Shown here one piece after another: positions 27,274-40,177 of a stretch of DNA of 64,000 nt. Numbering within the stretch: position 1 is the first letter of the stretch; the number at the start of each line of letters is the position of its first letter. The stretch comes from Adineta vaga (lineage: Eukaryota > Rotifera). Location: positions 13,888,001 to 13,952,000 of the forward strand of contig CP075494.1 in assembly GCA_021613535.1 (NCBI GenBank). The letters run 5' to 3'. A model generated the notes under the pieces. It was not told the DNA's origin and made no database searches. It saw only the letters and a list, made by a program, of their open reading frames with translations. Made by a program: the position numbers and the translations under genes.

Positions 27274-27336
27274 ATGGCTGGTGCATGTGGTCGTTCCAAT
27301 CGTAGTCAATCCAAAGCAATGATATTTTCATATTCA
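27274..27336 (+). other. Candidate upstream coding exon of the DIRAS-like gene
   Basis: ATG at 27274 opens 21 codons (MAGACGRSNRSQSKAM...) ending at a GTAAGA donor in phase 0. The acceptor at 30217-30218 opens in phase 0 with eleven stop-free codons (SNKDPSTPFRA) leading into the canonical DIRAS start at 30252. The join would give a 32-residue N-terminal extension across a 2.9-kb intron. It is locally less AT-rich than its surroundings. This is inference from phase and splice signals, not from homology. Confidence 0.4.
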
Positions 27337-30218
27337 GTAAGAAAAGATTGTCTTTCGTAAATTTTCATAGAAGAAAAACAAAAATACGCAAGTATTAGAT
27401 TCTTTTTAATATTTAAAAATACTAAGAGGAGAATTTCGAATGAATGTATTTAGTTTTCTTTGAATAGATAAGTTCGATTATAGATTTTCAAAGTTTAGTT
27501 GTACTTGGGAGTATGTTTATAAAGAGCAATTGTGAGCTTGATCTTGATATTATATGTTAATGCGCACATTATTTTATTTGGGATTAGATTTTTCTTTTAG
27601 ACGCATTATTTATCGACTATATAAAAAATGCGTATATTAAACAAAATCTCGCTTTTATATCCAACGAAAACTAAGTTGAGGAGAATGTCTCAACAAGTGT
27701 GATCTACTTGAGATATACCGGCTTATAATCATTAGAGTCTTCTGTATAACACTGTCTATTTTTGGAAACATTTAAGAGAAGCAGCTGGTTCAGATAGGTA
27801 GTTGTTTATGTGCATTTTTAACAACTATTACGAGGTTCTTTGAAAAAATTTAACATTTCCTGAAAACATCATCAAACTTCAGTTTTCTTAATCAAACCCA
27901 ATTTTGTTCTTTTGCGTTGCAAATTCAATCTCAGTTTATCTTTCGCGGAAAATTTCCATTTTTTTTATACTTGATAACTTTATAAAAGCATGCCACTTGA
28001 ATTAATGACATAATTCAAATGTTTACTAATATTGAACGTCAAAGATTTCAAACACGTTAAGTATTCTTTTTTCTAAGTCATTTGCGTCATTGAAAAAAAA
28101 GAAAGAGGTAATCTATCTTTATCGTCATTTTCTAATCTTACTGCGTAATTAATAATTGATGAAACTGAGAAATTAATCTTTGACGTAAGTGTAAATTATG
28201 ATCTGCATCGTTAGAAGAATGATCATATTAATATTTATTTCCTATTCAAAATTTTGACCTCTTTTTTCAATCGTAATTCGAGAGTATATATTCTCTATCT
28301 AAATCGATGTGTTATTTAGATCATTTGTATATTAATATTCATTCTCAAGAGAATTAACGTTGCTAAGAAGACCCATAAAAATAATTAGCATTTAAATATA
28401 CACAATGATTTTGATAAATGGCTTTTTTTTCTTCTTTCTTACTTAAATGGAATCGAGCTTAGTCAATTTTTTTGATGCACAGCAGGACGAGAGAGAAAAA
28501 ACCGTTTACTAATGAAACTCGACAAGTTATGTGCGTCATATACCCTTTTTTCTAATTAAAATATCTACATTTATTTGACAACGACATAGGAACCAATCAA
28601 TTCGTTGCATTAAAATCTAAAAGAAAATGTTCGATAATGCATTTCCATTATCGATTTATCATTATTTATTTGCCATTAAACTCTCATCTTTGTCAAATGG
28701 AATAGTATGTGTCTAGAGCTTCGGTTTTCTATATAAAACATATATTTTTCTTTATCATAAATGCACAAATACGATTATTCGAGTGAGAAAGAATTCAATC
28801 ACGAATATTGACTAGAAAAAAAACTAGGAAGAAAAGGAAAAGAAAACTATGTTGTCAATCTAAGAAGAGAATGAGAAAGAAGCTTTGCATTGATTAGATT
28901 GACCAGACTTGCACATGCATTGAAAATTGTTGAATTGTTATTCTTACTACACTCGTCATTTTATCGATTAATACAAATAAAATAAAATAAAATGAAAGAA
29001 TATATATATATGGCATGTCAGTTTGTTTCCAGGAAAGGAAATAACTAAGGTGCTGATTCTTTGTTCGATAGCATGATTGTATGTCGAGCCGATAAAACGT
29101 CGAGCCGTCATTTATTCTTATTGCCTAAATCGTTTGACTAACTTCATAGTACGTCATTCACTTTCTTACAGATAGAACCGAGTTTTTTGAGCAAAACGTT
29201 CTCTCGTCTTCTTCTTCTTCTTCTTCTTCTTTTTTTGCTTGTCATATTTCTCTCGGAAAAAAAACGCTCGCATATTCTCTTTCGTTGTCGTTATAATATT
29301 TCCTACTCTTTTCTCTCGCTCTACTGAGTAATTGTTACTCAACTAAACAAGAAGAAGGGAGAGAGAGAGAGAAAAAAAGAAAGAATACATAGAAACAAAG
29401 CAAGTTGATGATTGAAGGATTCGGAACTGCCTCTCACACGTTAATGTGCGTGTAACTATGCATGTCGATCTGCTCTCTATTATCATTCAATCTATTCAAG
29501 AAGAAATTGAGACAATTTTCATTATTTAATTTGCTGGTCGAATCGAAACAAAATGGCACTCGATAAGGTAACACAATTTGCATAGTTATTAATATGGCAA
29601 ATATTAAGTAGTTCATTTTGACCTTACAATAAAATAATTTGTCGTTTTCCCTTTCTTCATCTGGCATATATATATTTATCTTAAGTCTATGCATTCTTTC
29701 AAGGATCATATTAACCCAAAATTTCTTTTTCGTACATTGGTATCTATTCATGAGTTTTATCGACCTTTGATAAGGTATGACTTTGCTTTTTTCTGTTTCT
29801 TCATTGTCAAATACAGGTTTATTTAGATGAGGTAAATAAGGTATTTGAGAGAATTAAAAATTGTCAATATCAACGTAGTTAGATATTGTTTGAATTGGAA
29901 AGAAAATGAACATGGATTTGTCATGTTTTTCCGAACAAAGTAACGAGCTTTCTTGTTCCTGTTAATGACATGTTGAACAAGATGCAGATGAACCAGAAGA
30001 ACTAAAAAGTTGACAAAGTTAAATACGAATGAATAGAATTTGATTCATTTATTTCTTTATTCAAGTCGAGTTTGTCATCATTAAGTAATTGTCTTGACAA
30101 GAAATACTTGACAGTTAAGAGATGTTTTACAAACTATCATCTGGTATTTATCGAGATTTTTTTAATTTGTTATATCGATTCTTCTTTTTTTTTCTAAGTA
30201 CATTTCTTGTTCTTCTAG
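27337..30218. other. Possible long intron or intergenic region
   Basis: About 2.9 kb, AT-rich, with a CTT microsatellite at about 29206-29231 and GA-rich runs near 29350-29400. No supportable gene. If the exon at 27274 is real, this is an intron some fifty times longer than most in the window and may hold regulatory elements. Confidence 0.45.
29206..29231. repeat. (CTT)n microsatellite
   Basis: Eight or so CTT units in a row, followed by T-rich sequence. Confidence 0.8.
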
Positions 30219-30251
30219 TCAAATAAAGATCCATCAACGCCCTTTCGGGCT

Positions 30252-31209
30252 ATGCCCGATCAAAGTACAGATTATCGAATTGTTGTACTTGGCAGTGCTG
30301 GCGTTGGTAAATTTTTTAAAGATAAAATCGTTTAAATTTCTGATCATCTTATTCTCTAGGTAAAACAAACTGTGTTCTTCGATTTGTCAATGGACAATTT
30401 CGTGAAAATTACATCCCAACTATTGAGGATACCTATCGACAAGTCGTTTCATGCAATAAACAAATAACTACTTTACAAATAACTGATACGTATGTGTAAT
30501 TATTTCATTTCATATGCAGAAATAAATATTCTTTTTCAGAACTGGTACACATCAATTTCCAGCGATGCAACGATTAAGTATTCAAAAAGGTCATGCTTTT
30601 ATGTTACTCTATTCGATAACAAGTAAACAAACATTAGAAGAATTAAAACCTATCTATGTACAAATACGTGAAATAAAAGCGGATCAACAATGTGATACGC
30701 CTATTTTATTAGTCGGTTGTAAATCAGATGAAACCGCATGTCGCGAAGTAACAGAAAATCTTGGTAAACAATTAGCAACACATTGGTCCTGTGCCTGGAT
30801 AGAAACATCAGCAAAAACGAATACAAATATTCGCGAAGCCTTTCAAGAATTACTTAAATTAGATAAAAAACGACAATTTAATTTTAATGTTGATCAAGAT
30901 GGTCATTTACTTGAAGAGAATGGAAGTACACCTACACCATCATCTCCTGCATTATATGGTGGAAAACGATTAGTTATAACAAATTCAAGTTCATCAACGA
31001 CAACTAATAGTGGTAGTAATCAAAATATAACTGAAACGACAACAACCGGTGCTGTTGTGACACGACCAACAACGCCGGTTCGAACATCAGTTCCAGGCAA
31101 TACGAAAAAAACTTCACGAAATTTACTTGATCAAAATGATCCAAAGAAAAATTTCAATTCTGATACATCATCAAATCGAGCATCGGCTCGTAAATGTCTG
31201 ATTATGTAA
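30252..31209 (+). CDS. DIRAS-type small GTPase
   Basis: Ras-superfamily GTPase of the Di-Ras branch, which is typically neuronal, membrane-bound and slow or inactive in GTP hydrolysis. Coding exons are 30252-30306, about 30360-30490 and 30540-31209. The start [14 protein letters not shown] matches the family start MPEQSxDYR. Motifs are P-loop GSAGVGKT, switch [28 protein letters not shown] (the DIRAS form, lacking Gln61) and ETSAK. The tail ends in the CaaX box CLIM. Two oddities: the G4 NKxD motif reads CKSD, losing the guanine-contacting Asn, and a roughly 90-residue Ser/Thr/Asn-rich linker lengthens the C-terminal region. An in-frame acceptor 33 nt upstream suggests an N-terminal extension. 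The subfamily is firm; DIRAS1 versus DIRAS2 is not meaningful here. Confidence 0.9.
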
Positions 31210-32074
31210 AACAAAACAGAAAAAAAATGAAGAAACTAAACATGTCTTTTTCTTATCCGTGTATTTGTCTAGAAATCTCTTTTTATGTATTTATTTTTAT
31301 ATAATGGCTGCGAGTATCCATTTTGTAACAGTCGATGACAGATTTTTTTTTTCTATAAGAAAACACGATAATATATCACTTTACAGATTATGATATTTTT
31401 TAACTTTTGTTTTCGTAAAGATTTCAATTCATAGAATCAATTACGGGAAAACAAAGTCGAATCTCAATTGAATAGAATTGAAGAAAACATTTCCCTCTCA
31501 GCTGTTCATGTCAACTTATATTAATTTACTGTCAATATACTAAAGGAGTTTTTGATTTTGATTCAATCTTCTCGATAGATGGTAAACAAATCGTCACATT
31601 CAGCTGTTGTCAATAAAATTTAATGTTCTCTATGATCGATTGATTGTTCGATGAACCGAAATATTCGGTACAAAATATTTGAAAAACAATGAAAGATTAA
31701 GAGTTAATTTTCCTTTCAAAAAGTCTTCCCTTTCATTAAACGGCAAAAATCAACAACATATTTCGGAAGTCTTCAACTTCCTTCTTATCTTTTTCTTCTC
31801 AGTCGACATCATGCCGAATTCTTTCTTTATACTTTTTATTTGATTATTATTCAATTGATTTTTCGGTTAGACCATTCTCCAGGGATAATAGAATTTCTTT
31901 TTCAATTAGACGATCTTCTTCTTCTTTTTCTGTTTAACGAATATATTTTTCATAAAAAAAAAGCACAGTTCAGAATAAACTGACAAACGAAATTATCAGT
32001 TATAAAAAAGAAAGAAGATTTGACACACACACACACACACAAACACACGTACACGCATAAAGATGCGCGAATAC
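31210..32074. other. Convergent 3' region between DIRAS-like and ZDHHC17
   Basis: About 860 bases holding the 3' ends of two converging genes, T-rich, with a (CA)n tract at about 32023-32046. No gene seen. Confidence 0.55.
32023..32046. repeat. (CA)n microsatellite
   Basis: Nine or ten CA units, slightly interrupted at the right end. Confidence 0.8.
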
Positions 32075-34381
32075 TCAGTTGATTTTTGTTCCAGTAATTT
32101 GATTAATATCATAGATTTGTGACCAATCAATTCGAGGATATCGAAGTAATGTCATTAAACGAAAACAACCAAATGTTTCCAAGAAATTTTTTATGATTTG
32201 ATTTCGAAATGGATTATGAAATTTACCTGTATTTTCATCACGAAAATAAGTGTAACGAAAACCTATCAAACGTTCATTTAATGTTACACCCAAATAAACC
32301 GAATTATACAAATGAAATATCGTCATAAATGTCACCCAAATTGAATTTAATGATGTTAACAAGAGCATATAATTAAACCATGGATCATAAACTTTAGTGA
32401 AGATTTCTTTCATCGTATAATTTTCATAATCATGTGATACATGACCAATTGTTGCATATAACCAAAAGAAGATTCCAGCAGTAGCACATGTTAATATGCG
32501 AATAAAATAAAAATAATTACGACCACCAATGCAAGCGTCAAGCCTAAAAGAAATTCAATCATCGATATTAAATAGATCCGTGTCGATCAGTCAACTTACC
32601 AAGTACAATGATGATCAAATTTCGCTACACAAGCTCCATCCATTGGACAATGTTTGGATCTTAATGGTCGACGAATAAGACAAGTCACACAAAAATGTTC
32701 TAATGTCCATCTTGGATCACGTGCAAATGCAATACAAATCTTTTCTCGTGTTAAATTTGCTCCATCAATATTCATTGTTTGTTGTTTTATAAACCCAGGA
32801 TTATATTTCTTCGTACAATGAAATGAATATATACCAGATAATGTAACGAAATGATAACATAGATGTCTTAATGTCCATTGATTATCTTGTAAATAAAGAA
32901 TATATGTTCCATACATAAGAAATGTTGTTGATAAAACATATGCAAATGCAAAATTATCTTTCGTATATTCATCGAAAACATAATAACTGAATACATGTGA
33001 TAAACAAAAAATAATAACAATTGGTGATATAATGCGCACCCAATAAGAATATTCAGTTGAATTAGCTGATATACCAATTAATATTATGCAGAAAAACATG
33101 AAAAATCGTGTTAACCATCGACGAACAAATTTACTAGTGAAATATCTTTGTAAAAATTTTGGTTTAGTATCAATTTTCGTTGCACGAATTCGATCTTCAA
33201 GCTGTTCAGCAGCTTCTAAATTACGTCGTACGCGTGCAAATGTTAATGCATCACAATTATCGGAATTTTTTATATGAATATTAATTTGTGGATTTTTGAG
33301 TAGAACATGAAAACTAATTGCATTTTGGTTATTAATCGAAAAATGAAATGCCGTATAATGACGTGTTGGTTCTTGATAGTTAACGTTGGCACCAAATGTT
33401 AATAAGAATTGTGTACAAGAAACATGTGTCGATTCAGGACCAGGAACATAATCTGGTGGTGGACCAAGACATGAATAAATTAAAGGAGTAAAGTTTCTTC
33501 CATCAAGACAATCAACATCAACACCAGAACCAAGAAGATATGCAAGAATTTTAATTTGACCATATTGAGAAGCAAGATGAATTGGTTGAATGCTATTAAT
33601 ATCAGTGGATTGGATATCTGCTTGATTATCCACGAGAAGAAAAAAAGCTTCTATACATCCTTGTCGACCTATAAATTTGACAAAGAAAATGTTTATAATA
33701 TTTAAGTTCAGTAGAATTAATCATCATCAAAACAAAAACACTAGACGCAATTAGATTGGTTTCAAATTTGATCACGCGAGCGTCGTATACACGTTGTCTG
33801 AAATTTTCTCTCTTTTATTGCTGGCTAAAGAAATATCTCTAAACTAACAGCAATCGTTACGCGATTTAAGATAAACTTTGAAGATTTTACATACATGCCC
33901 AATGCAATGGTGTAGATTTCAGATCACCACCTTTGGCATCAACTTCAGCACCTTTAGCAATCAGATATCGCATAATTTCCACATGATTATTAATTGCTGC
34001 CCAATGTAACAAATAACATCCTTCTGCATCCGGTGTATTCACATCGACTTTTCCACTTTCAAGAATTTCTTTAATACGTTCTAATTCATTATATTGTACA
34101 GCTTGTACGATGGACATTTCGGCAGCTGGTGGTTTAGGTGGTGGTTCAGGAACAGGTTGAGAAAAATGTGCTGGTGTATGTGCATGTCCACACGTTCCCG
34201 AATGATTATGTGAGTGTCCATGTCCCTGACGATTAGAATTCATTGCAGCTGTTTGCATCATATTTGCATGCATGGCTTGGAGTTGAGCAAACATTTCTGG
34301 ATTAGTTTCTTTTAGTTGAGCCAACGCTGCTGCTTGTTCAGTTGGTGACATATTCGGACGTATAAAATTATTATTCATCAT
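32075..34381 (-). CDS. ZDHHC17: Ankyrin-repeat palmitoyltransferase ZDHHC17 / HIP14
   Basis: Three exons: 34381-33895, 33668-32600 and 32543-32075. The product is about 670 residues. A His/Gly-rich N-terminal stretch ([15 protein letters not shown]) precedes about six ankyrin repeats (for example [20 protein letters not shown] and [19 protein letters not shown]). Next come transmembrane segments, the cysteine-rich DHHC domain ([21 protein letters not shown] and KFDHHCTW), a further membrane span, and the C-terminal region. The active-site DHHC cysteine is present. HIP14-type enzymes palmitoylate synaptic and vesicle proteins at the Golgi and select substrates through the ankyrin repeats. The intron before the DHHC exon falls right after TW. 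The first intron is 226 nt, longer than most here. An acceptor-like TTTAG lies 15 nt before the start. Confidence 0.93.
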
Positions 34382-35035
34382 GTTAACTTTTCGTTCTAAA
34401 TTTTGGTGTTAATGTTTGTCCGTTTGATCTACTAGGTTATACTGTTGCTGGTATTGTTGTTGTTGTTGTCATTGTCGTCAGTACTGTTGCTACCATTAAA
34501 ATCTACAAAACTTGAAAGGAAAGAAGAAAAAAAAAAAGAAAGAAACGAGACATGACAACTTTTTTTTAATCGTTCTTTAATCAAAAGAGACGAATGATTC
34601 GTCTTGACAACATGAATAAAAAGTATGGAATCGATTTTTGTCAAAATTAAGATGTCTTTAAATTTTATTTACGTATTTTTTTGGAATTAATTTTAAATTT
34701 AAAGAATAAACAATCAGAACGGGAAAAAAAAGATTATTTATTCTAAATTGCCATAAAATATCATTGGTTATTATATAAACCAATCGAATTATTCCAGTCG
34801 ATGTAAGTTCTTTCGTTCGTATAACTGAAAGATAATAAATAATTTATTTCTTTTTAGGTTAGTAAGATTACATGCTTTTTTTTAAAAATGTCTCTACTTT
34901 TTTTGTTTTATCGACAATCTCGATAGGAACTTTAGATGTTTTCTTCGAATATACACGACATTGAATTCATTGAAAAAAAAAGACACGCTCTAATAAAATC
35001 ATCTTCGTTCCTTTTTTTTTGTAGATTATTCCATC
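34382..35035. promoter_or_regulatory. Divergent intergenic region between ZDHHC17 and VPS26
   Basis: About 650 bases between two start codons facing apart, so both promoters should lie here. It contains a run of GTT repeats near 34440-34470 and T/A-rich tracts. A polypyrimidine tract with GTAG at about 35010-35024, 11 nt before the VPS26 start, looks like a 3' splice acceptor. No promoter motif can be assigned from sequence alone. Confidence 0.5.
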
Positions 35036-36377
35036 ATGGATATATTAGGTTTAGGATCAAAAATTGAAGCAGAATTTATACTTGATCCTCATGGTCAACG
35101 TAAACAGGTTGAAGTTAAACTTGATGAAGCAAAACGAGCATTACAATATATTTATTACGATGGAGAAGATGTTAATGGATTGGTAAAAGAAATCAATAGA
35201 TCGATTCATTTTCATTTTAATAAAGAATGTTTATATTTAGGTACAAATTAAATTAAAGAAAAACAGTAAAGTAGAACATCAAGGTGTACGATTGGAATTG
35301 ATTGGACATATTGGTAAGTACATGGTTTTTTTTTCTAAAAGCTTTCCTGTCAAGATTAGATTGATGTTTTGTTTTTTTCCAGAATTGCTCAATGATCGAA
35401 GTACTGTTCATGAATTTCTTAATCTTTCGAAATTACTTGCATTTCCTGGTGATTTAACTGAAAGTACATCTATGGATTTTGCTTTTCCAAATGTTGAAAA
35501 ACCATATGAATCTTATATGGGTATTAATGTCAAATTAAGGTATTTATTTATTTATTCATTAACAAATAAAACTTTCTTTTTCAACTATTCTTTAGATATT
35601 TTCTTCGTTTAACAATAATTAAACGTTTTTCTAATAATGTCTTCGAACGTGATATATGTGTTCAACAATTATCCCAATATCCTGAATTAAATAATAGTAT
35701 TAAAATGGAAGTTGGTATTGAAGATTGTTTACATATTGAATTTGAATATAATAAATCGAAATATCATTTGAAAGATGTTATTGTTGGAAAGATTTATTTT
35801 CTACTTGTTCGTATTAAAATTAAACATATGGAAATTGCTATATTAAAAAAAGAAAATACAGGTAGTGGACCGAATATCTACACAGAAAATGAAACAATTG
35901 CAAAATATGAAATCATGGATGGTGCTCCTGTTCGAGGTAGAAATGTTTCATTTGATGAAGAAAGAAAAACACGTGTTTTATCGAACTTTCAAATTTAGGT
36001 GAAAGCATTCCAATTCGATTATTTTTGGGTGGTTACGATTTAACACCAACAATGAAAGATGTTCAAAAGAAATTTTCTGTTCGATATTTTCTCAATTTGG
36101 TTTTAGTTGATGAAGAAGAACGACGTTATTTCAAACAACAAGTAGAATCAATCTTATTTTTTCTAAAAATGATTTTCTTCTTCTTTGCTCTTAGGAAATT
36201 GTTCTTTGGAGAAAACAAGATAAAGATAAAGATAAAACTAAACAATCATCTAAACAATATGCTCATTATGAACGACCGACAGCTACTAATAATAAATTTG
36301 AAGATAATCAGGAGGACAATTCAACTGCTAATGGACTTTTATCACCGGAAAATAATAGTGATACACTCAGTGATTGA
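35036..36377 (+). CDS. VPS26: VPS26 retromer subunit
   Basis: Arrestin-fold subunit of the retromer, which with VPS35 and VPS29 sorts cargo from endosomes to Golgi or plasma membrane. Six exons run from 35036 to 36377, giving about 325 residues. Conservation with animal VPS26 is very high: [77 protein letters not shown] and [19 protein letters not shown]. The EIVLWR motif near the end sits after a 50-nt intron. The C-terminal tail is divergent, Asn/Ser-rich and disordered, as is usual. The start fits the family length, and a splice acceptor lies 11 nt upstream. It is the first gene of the plus-strand cluster to 48 kb. Confidence 0.95.
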
Positions 36378-36656
36378 TAATTCCTATTCTATATATACAT
36401 TACCGCATTTGAACATTCTCTCTATATTTTCCATGTATTTGTGTGTTTTTCCTATCGATTGTTTTTCTTATGATGATGATGATTTCTTTTTATTCGATAT
36501 GCAATTTATTCTCGTGACGATTGGAATTGAGTAACATACATTTCTTGACCTAGTCGATTACTTATTTGATTATCGGTTGTTTTTCATAATTCTATCTTTT
36601 AGTATATAAAAAAAAAGAACTTGAAGAACAATTTTCCTAATATTTCTTGCAGAATA

Positions 36657-38062
36657 ATGATCGAAGAAATAACCAATAAATCTTTCTCATGTAAATTATG
36701 TACGAATGAAACCAAACAAAATTTATGTATAGCAAATTGTATTGGATGTAAAGATTTATTTTGTTATGAACATTTAATTCAACATCGAAAACAATCAATC
36801 AATCATTTAGAAGAAGTTATTCAACGTCATGCAACTATCAATGATAATACATTTGCTCAATTGAATATAAATCAACATTTCGAATATATCGATCGATGGG
36901 AAATTGAAACAATTGATTTAATACATAAACATACAAAAGATGTGAAAGAAAAACTTCGTATTATTTTTCAAACATATAAATTGGAATTACAACAATTTCA
37001 TGTCATGCTTGGAGAAGAACTTGAACATCAACGAAATCTTAAAATATGTATAGAACAAAATCTTAAAATATGTATAGAACAAAATCTTAATAATTTATCA
37101 CAACAAATCGAACAATTATATAAAGAAATTCAACAAATGAATAAAGTGATTTATCATATGAGTAATAAAGAATTATATCAAATAATTGATAAATTTAATC
37201 TTTCAACAAGTACTCTTGGTAATTTCTAAGTTACGATATGAAATGAAAATTTCATTTACATTTTCTAGGAAAGCCAGTACAATGGACTTATTTACATGAA
37301 ATAAAACTTGATTCTACTTACGGTTATATGGCTGCTAATAATGAACAGATATTTCTTGGTTGGAAAAATCGTATTGTAATTTATAATCTCAACGGTACAA
37401 AACATGATGAAACACGTTTACAATCAACGGAAATCTATGGAGAATTATGTGATATTATATGGTCGACATCTATGCAACGATTTTTTATTTTATGTCAAAA
37501 ATCTTTATTTATACATTATCCATCAAGTAGGCAAGTTGAAATCATAGGAAATATTTCGTTAATAAATCAAGATAATGAATACACTTCAATAACAACATTT
37601 GATAATAAACTTATTTTATTAACAAAACAATGTCTTGAAATTTGGCATTTGAATAATGATACATTTCATTTAAGTAATTCAATTCTTATATCAATTATTC
37701 TTAAAAATCCATGTGAAGAAAGTATCTGTTGTATACGTACAAATAATCAACATTTAGCTATACTTATACAAAACGAACAAACACATACATGGCGTTTAGA
37801 TTTATTTAATTTTCATCCTTTCTCTCGTCTTCATATAGGTACAGCATTTGATCGTTATAAACAAACTAATCTTGGTTTGTTAACTACGTTTTGTGATAAA
37901 ATATATCTTTTTATGAATTGGGAAACAAAATTAATGCGTTTAATCGATCAAAATGGTCTTAATGAATTGATTGATTTCAATGCCTATAATGCATGTTTAG
38001 TTGGTACCCAACGGATGATTGTAGTCAATTATATGACTTATTTAAAAATTTATGCATTTTGA
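36657..38062 (+). CDS. B-box-type zinc finger protein with coiled coil and beta-rich C-terminal part
   Basis: Two exons: 36657 to about 37218 and about 37269-38062, giving about 450 residues. The N-terminal residues 10-50 carry a B-box-like finger (CKLCTNETKQNLCIANCIGC, CYEHLIQHR). A coiled coil follows (about 70-185). The C-terminal half has repeated beta-strand pieces (FLGWKNRIVIYNL, RFFILCQKSLFIHY, DNKLILLTKQCLEIWHL), like the blades of a propeller. This layout, without a RING, is common in bdelloid B-box or TRIM-like proteins. There is no RING, so ligase activity is doubtful. The coiled coil contains an exact 24-bp tandem duplication (NLKICIEQ twice, about 37037-37084). A TTGCAG acceptor lies just before the ATG. 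Function is unknown. Confidence 0.7.
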
Positions 38063-38198
38063 TAACGTGCTATTGCCATCTCCTTTCTCTCTCTCTCTCT
38101 CTTTCGATAGATTTAGGTGTATTTTTTTAATGTGATATTTGAAATATATTGTTGTTTTTCGCTCATACGCTAGATGCGTTTATCTGAATATTTTCTAG

Positions 38199-39872
38199 AT
38201 GACTACGACGAAAGATAATAAACGAGTGACTCATTTAGTTGTTGATTCAAGTGCATTCATTCGACAAGCACCATTACAGGTTTGTACTATGATACAAAAT
38301 GAAATCATATCGAATGATGTCTTGTTTAGAATCTAACTGATACAGTTTATACTGTCGAAGATGTTGTTAGAGAAATACGTGATATTAAAACACGAGAATC
38401 ACTTAATGTTGTTCTCTACACACTCAAATTTAAAGAACCAAGTACAGATGCGATACGATTTGGTAAGAATCTTTCTTTTTTTCGAGTTTCAGTAATGATT
38501 CAATCAGTGTATTTCGTTTCTTAGTAACAAACTATGCGAAGAAAACCGGTGATTATGCATTTTTATCAGCCGTTGATCTTCGATTATTAGCATTAACGTA
38601 TCAACTTTATCAGGAAAATGTTGGAACAGATAATCTCAATTTAGAACCGAAAATAAATGTAAGTTGTGAAAGAACTGATGACATATACATAACTGTTATG
38701 TTTTATTATAGGCATCGATACCTAGTTCAACAACATCATTCGGTAATAATGGAATCAAATTAGCTGGTTTTGTTGTCCCAAAACATGTAATAGGATAAAA
38801 CAATTGAATACCTAGAAAATATATTGTATATTTATTTTTAAGGAAGAAAATGAAGATCAAAATTCAGTGAAACCAACAACTGAAAGTCCAATTGAAAAAC
38901 AAGAAGAAGATGAAGAGAATGGCGAGGAAGAAGAAGAAGAAGAGGAGGAGGAGGAAGAAGAAGTAGAAAATGAAGATATTCAATCATTTGTTACTGCATA
39001 TGATAATGAACATGATCATCTAACCGAATCAGTTGGTGATCTTCATCTTGGTCATGATGATGATGGTAAGCAAGATTTGTAAAGAGAAATTGCAGTTTTG
39101 ATAATCTTTTCTCTTTATTTACCAAGGTTGGATAACTCCATCGAATATTAAAATTGTTAAATCTAAAGCTTTCGACAATGGAGCAACTGATAACAGTGAA
39201 AATGTACATGAAAATCTACCTGTTGCTTGTATTACTACAGACTTTTCTATGCAGGTAACTATATTACTTTAGAATTCAAAACTTCGAATACAGATGGATT
39301 CTTTTTTCACAAAAGAATATTCTCATTCAAATGGGTGTTCCTGTTCTTTCTGTCGATGGTCTTCTCATTCGAACAGCTCGTAGTTATGCATTAAAATGTC
39401 GTGTTTGTCCTGGGTAAGATTAGCTACATCGTGAAAATATCCTATCGTCGCTTTATATTCGTTTGTTTTTATCTAGTGTTACTCGTCAGATGACAAAAAA
39501 ATTCTGTCCAGAATGTGGCAATCCATCATTACAACGAGCAAGTGTCACAGTTGATCCATCTGGTCAACGTCATTATTGTTTAACTGGTCGTTATCGACCG
39601 CAACCACGTGTATGTGCAGTTTCATCTATTTGCAAATATCCTCCTAATTGATTTTCTTCTAGCAATCATTGCCATTGCCACGTGGTGGTAAACACGCAAA
39701 TAATCCAATACGTGTCGAAGGACAGCCACGACCACAAAATCGTCCTACAAGAAAATCTCTGATGAAACGAAATGTTTTAGATGAAGATTTTCTCGTAAAT
39801 TCATCACCATTTGCTGTTCATGATATATACAGTCGTGCAGCAACACTTGGTATCAAACCAACAAGACGATAG
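38199..39872 (+). CDS. NOB1: NOB1, PIN-domain endonuclease of 18S rRNA maturation
   Basis: NOB1 cuts the 3' end of pre-18S rRNA in late 40S assembly. Several small exons run from 38199 to 39872, about 420 residues. The PIN domain starts at once (THLVVDSSAFIRQAPL, with the first catalytic Asp), followed by VEDVVREI and DYAFLSAVDLRLLAL. A long acidic insert (Glu run, about 38900-38980) follows. Then come the second part, FSMQNILIQMGVPVLSVDG, the zinc ribbon (CRVCPG and FCPECGNPS) and the conserved tail (LPRGGKHANNPIRVEGQP). The four zinc cysteines and leading Asp are present. The ATG directly follows a TTTTCTAG acceptor, so either trans-splicing or a 5' UTR intron ends right at the start codon. 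Confidence 0.93.
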
Positions 39873-40177
39873 TGAATCATCGAAAAGAAATTTTCTATTA
39901 TTTTTCTTTTGTTTTGTTTGTCACTTGTTTTCATCGATGTGTGACTGACTTAATATAAAAGAAACGAAAAAAAAAAAAGAAAAAATAATCAAATCTATGA
40001 TGAACCATGTCTGCCTTATATCTTATATAGATAAACAAAAGAACGTAAGAGAAAATGGAGGCGAGAGAAAGAGAAATTTGTGGACGTGTACGATCTTCTT
40101 TTTCTTCTAACTATTATCGATAAAACGAGTTCGCCGATGCTTTTCATCACAAGTTTGTGAGAAAGGCAAAGTGAAAA

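Noticed and set aside
29434-29751. 105-codon minus-strand frame.
   Set aside because: No splice context, no recognisable motif, composition like random AT-rich DNA; kept as gene-free.
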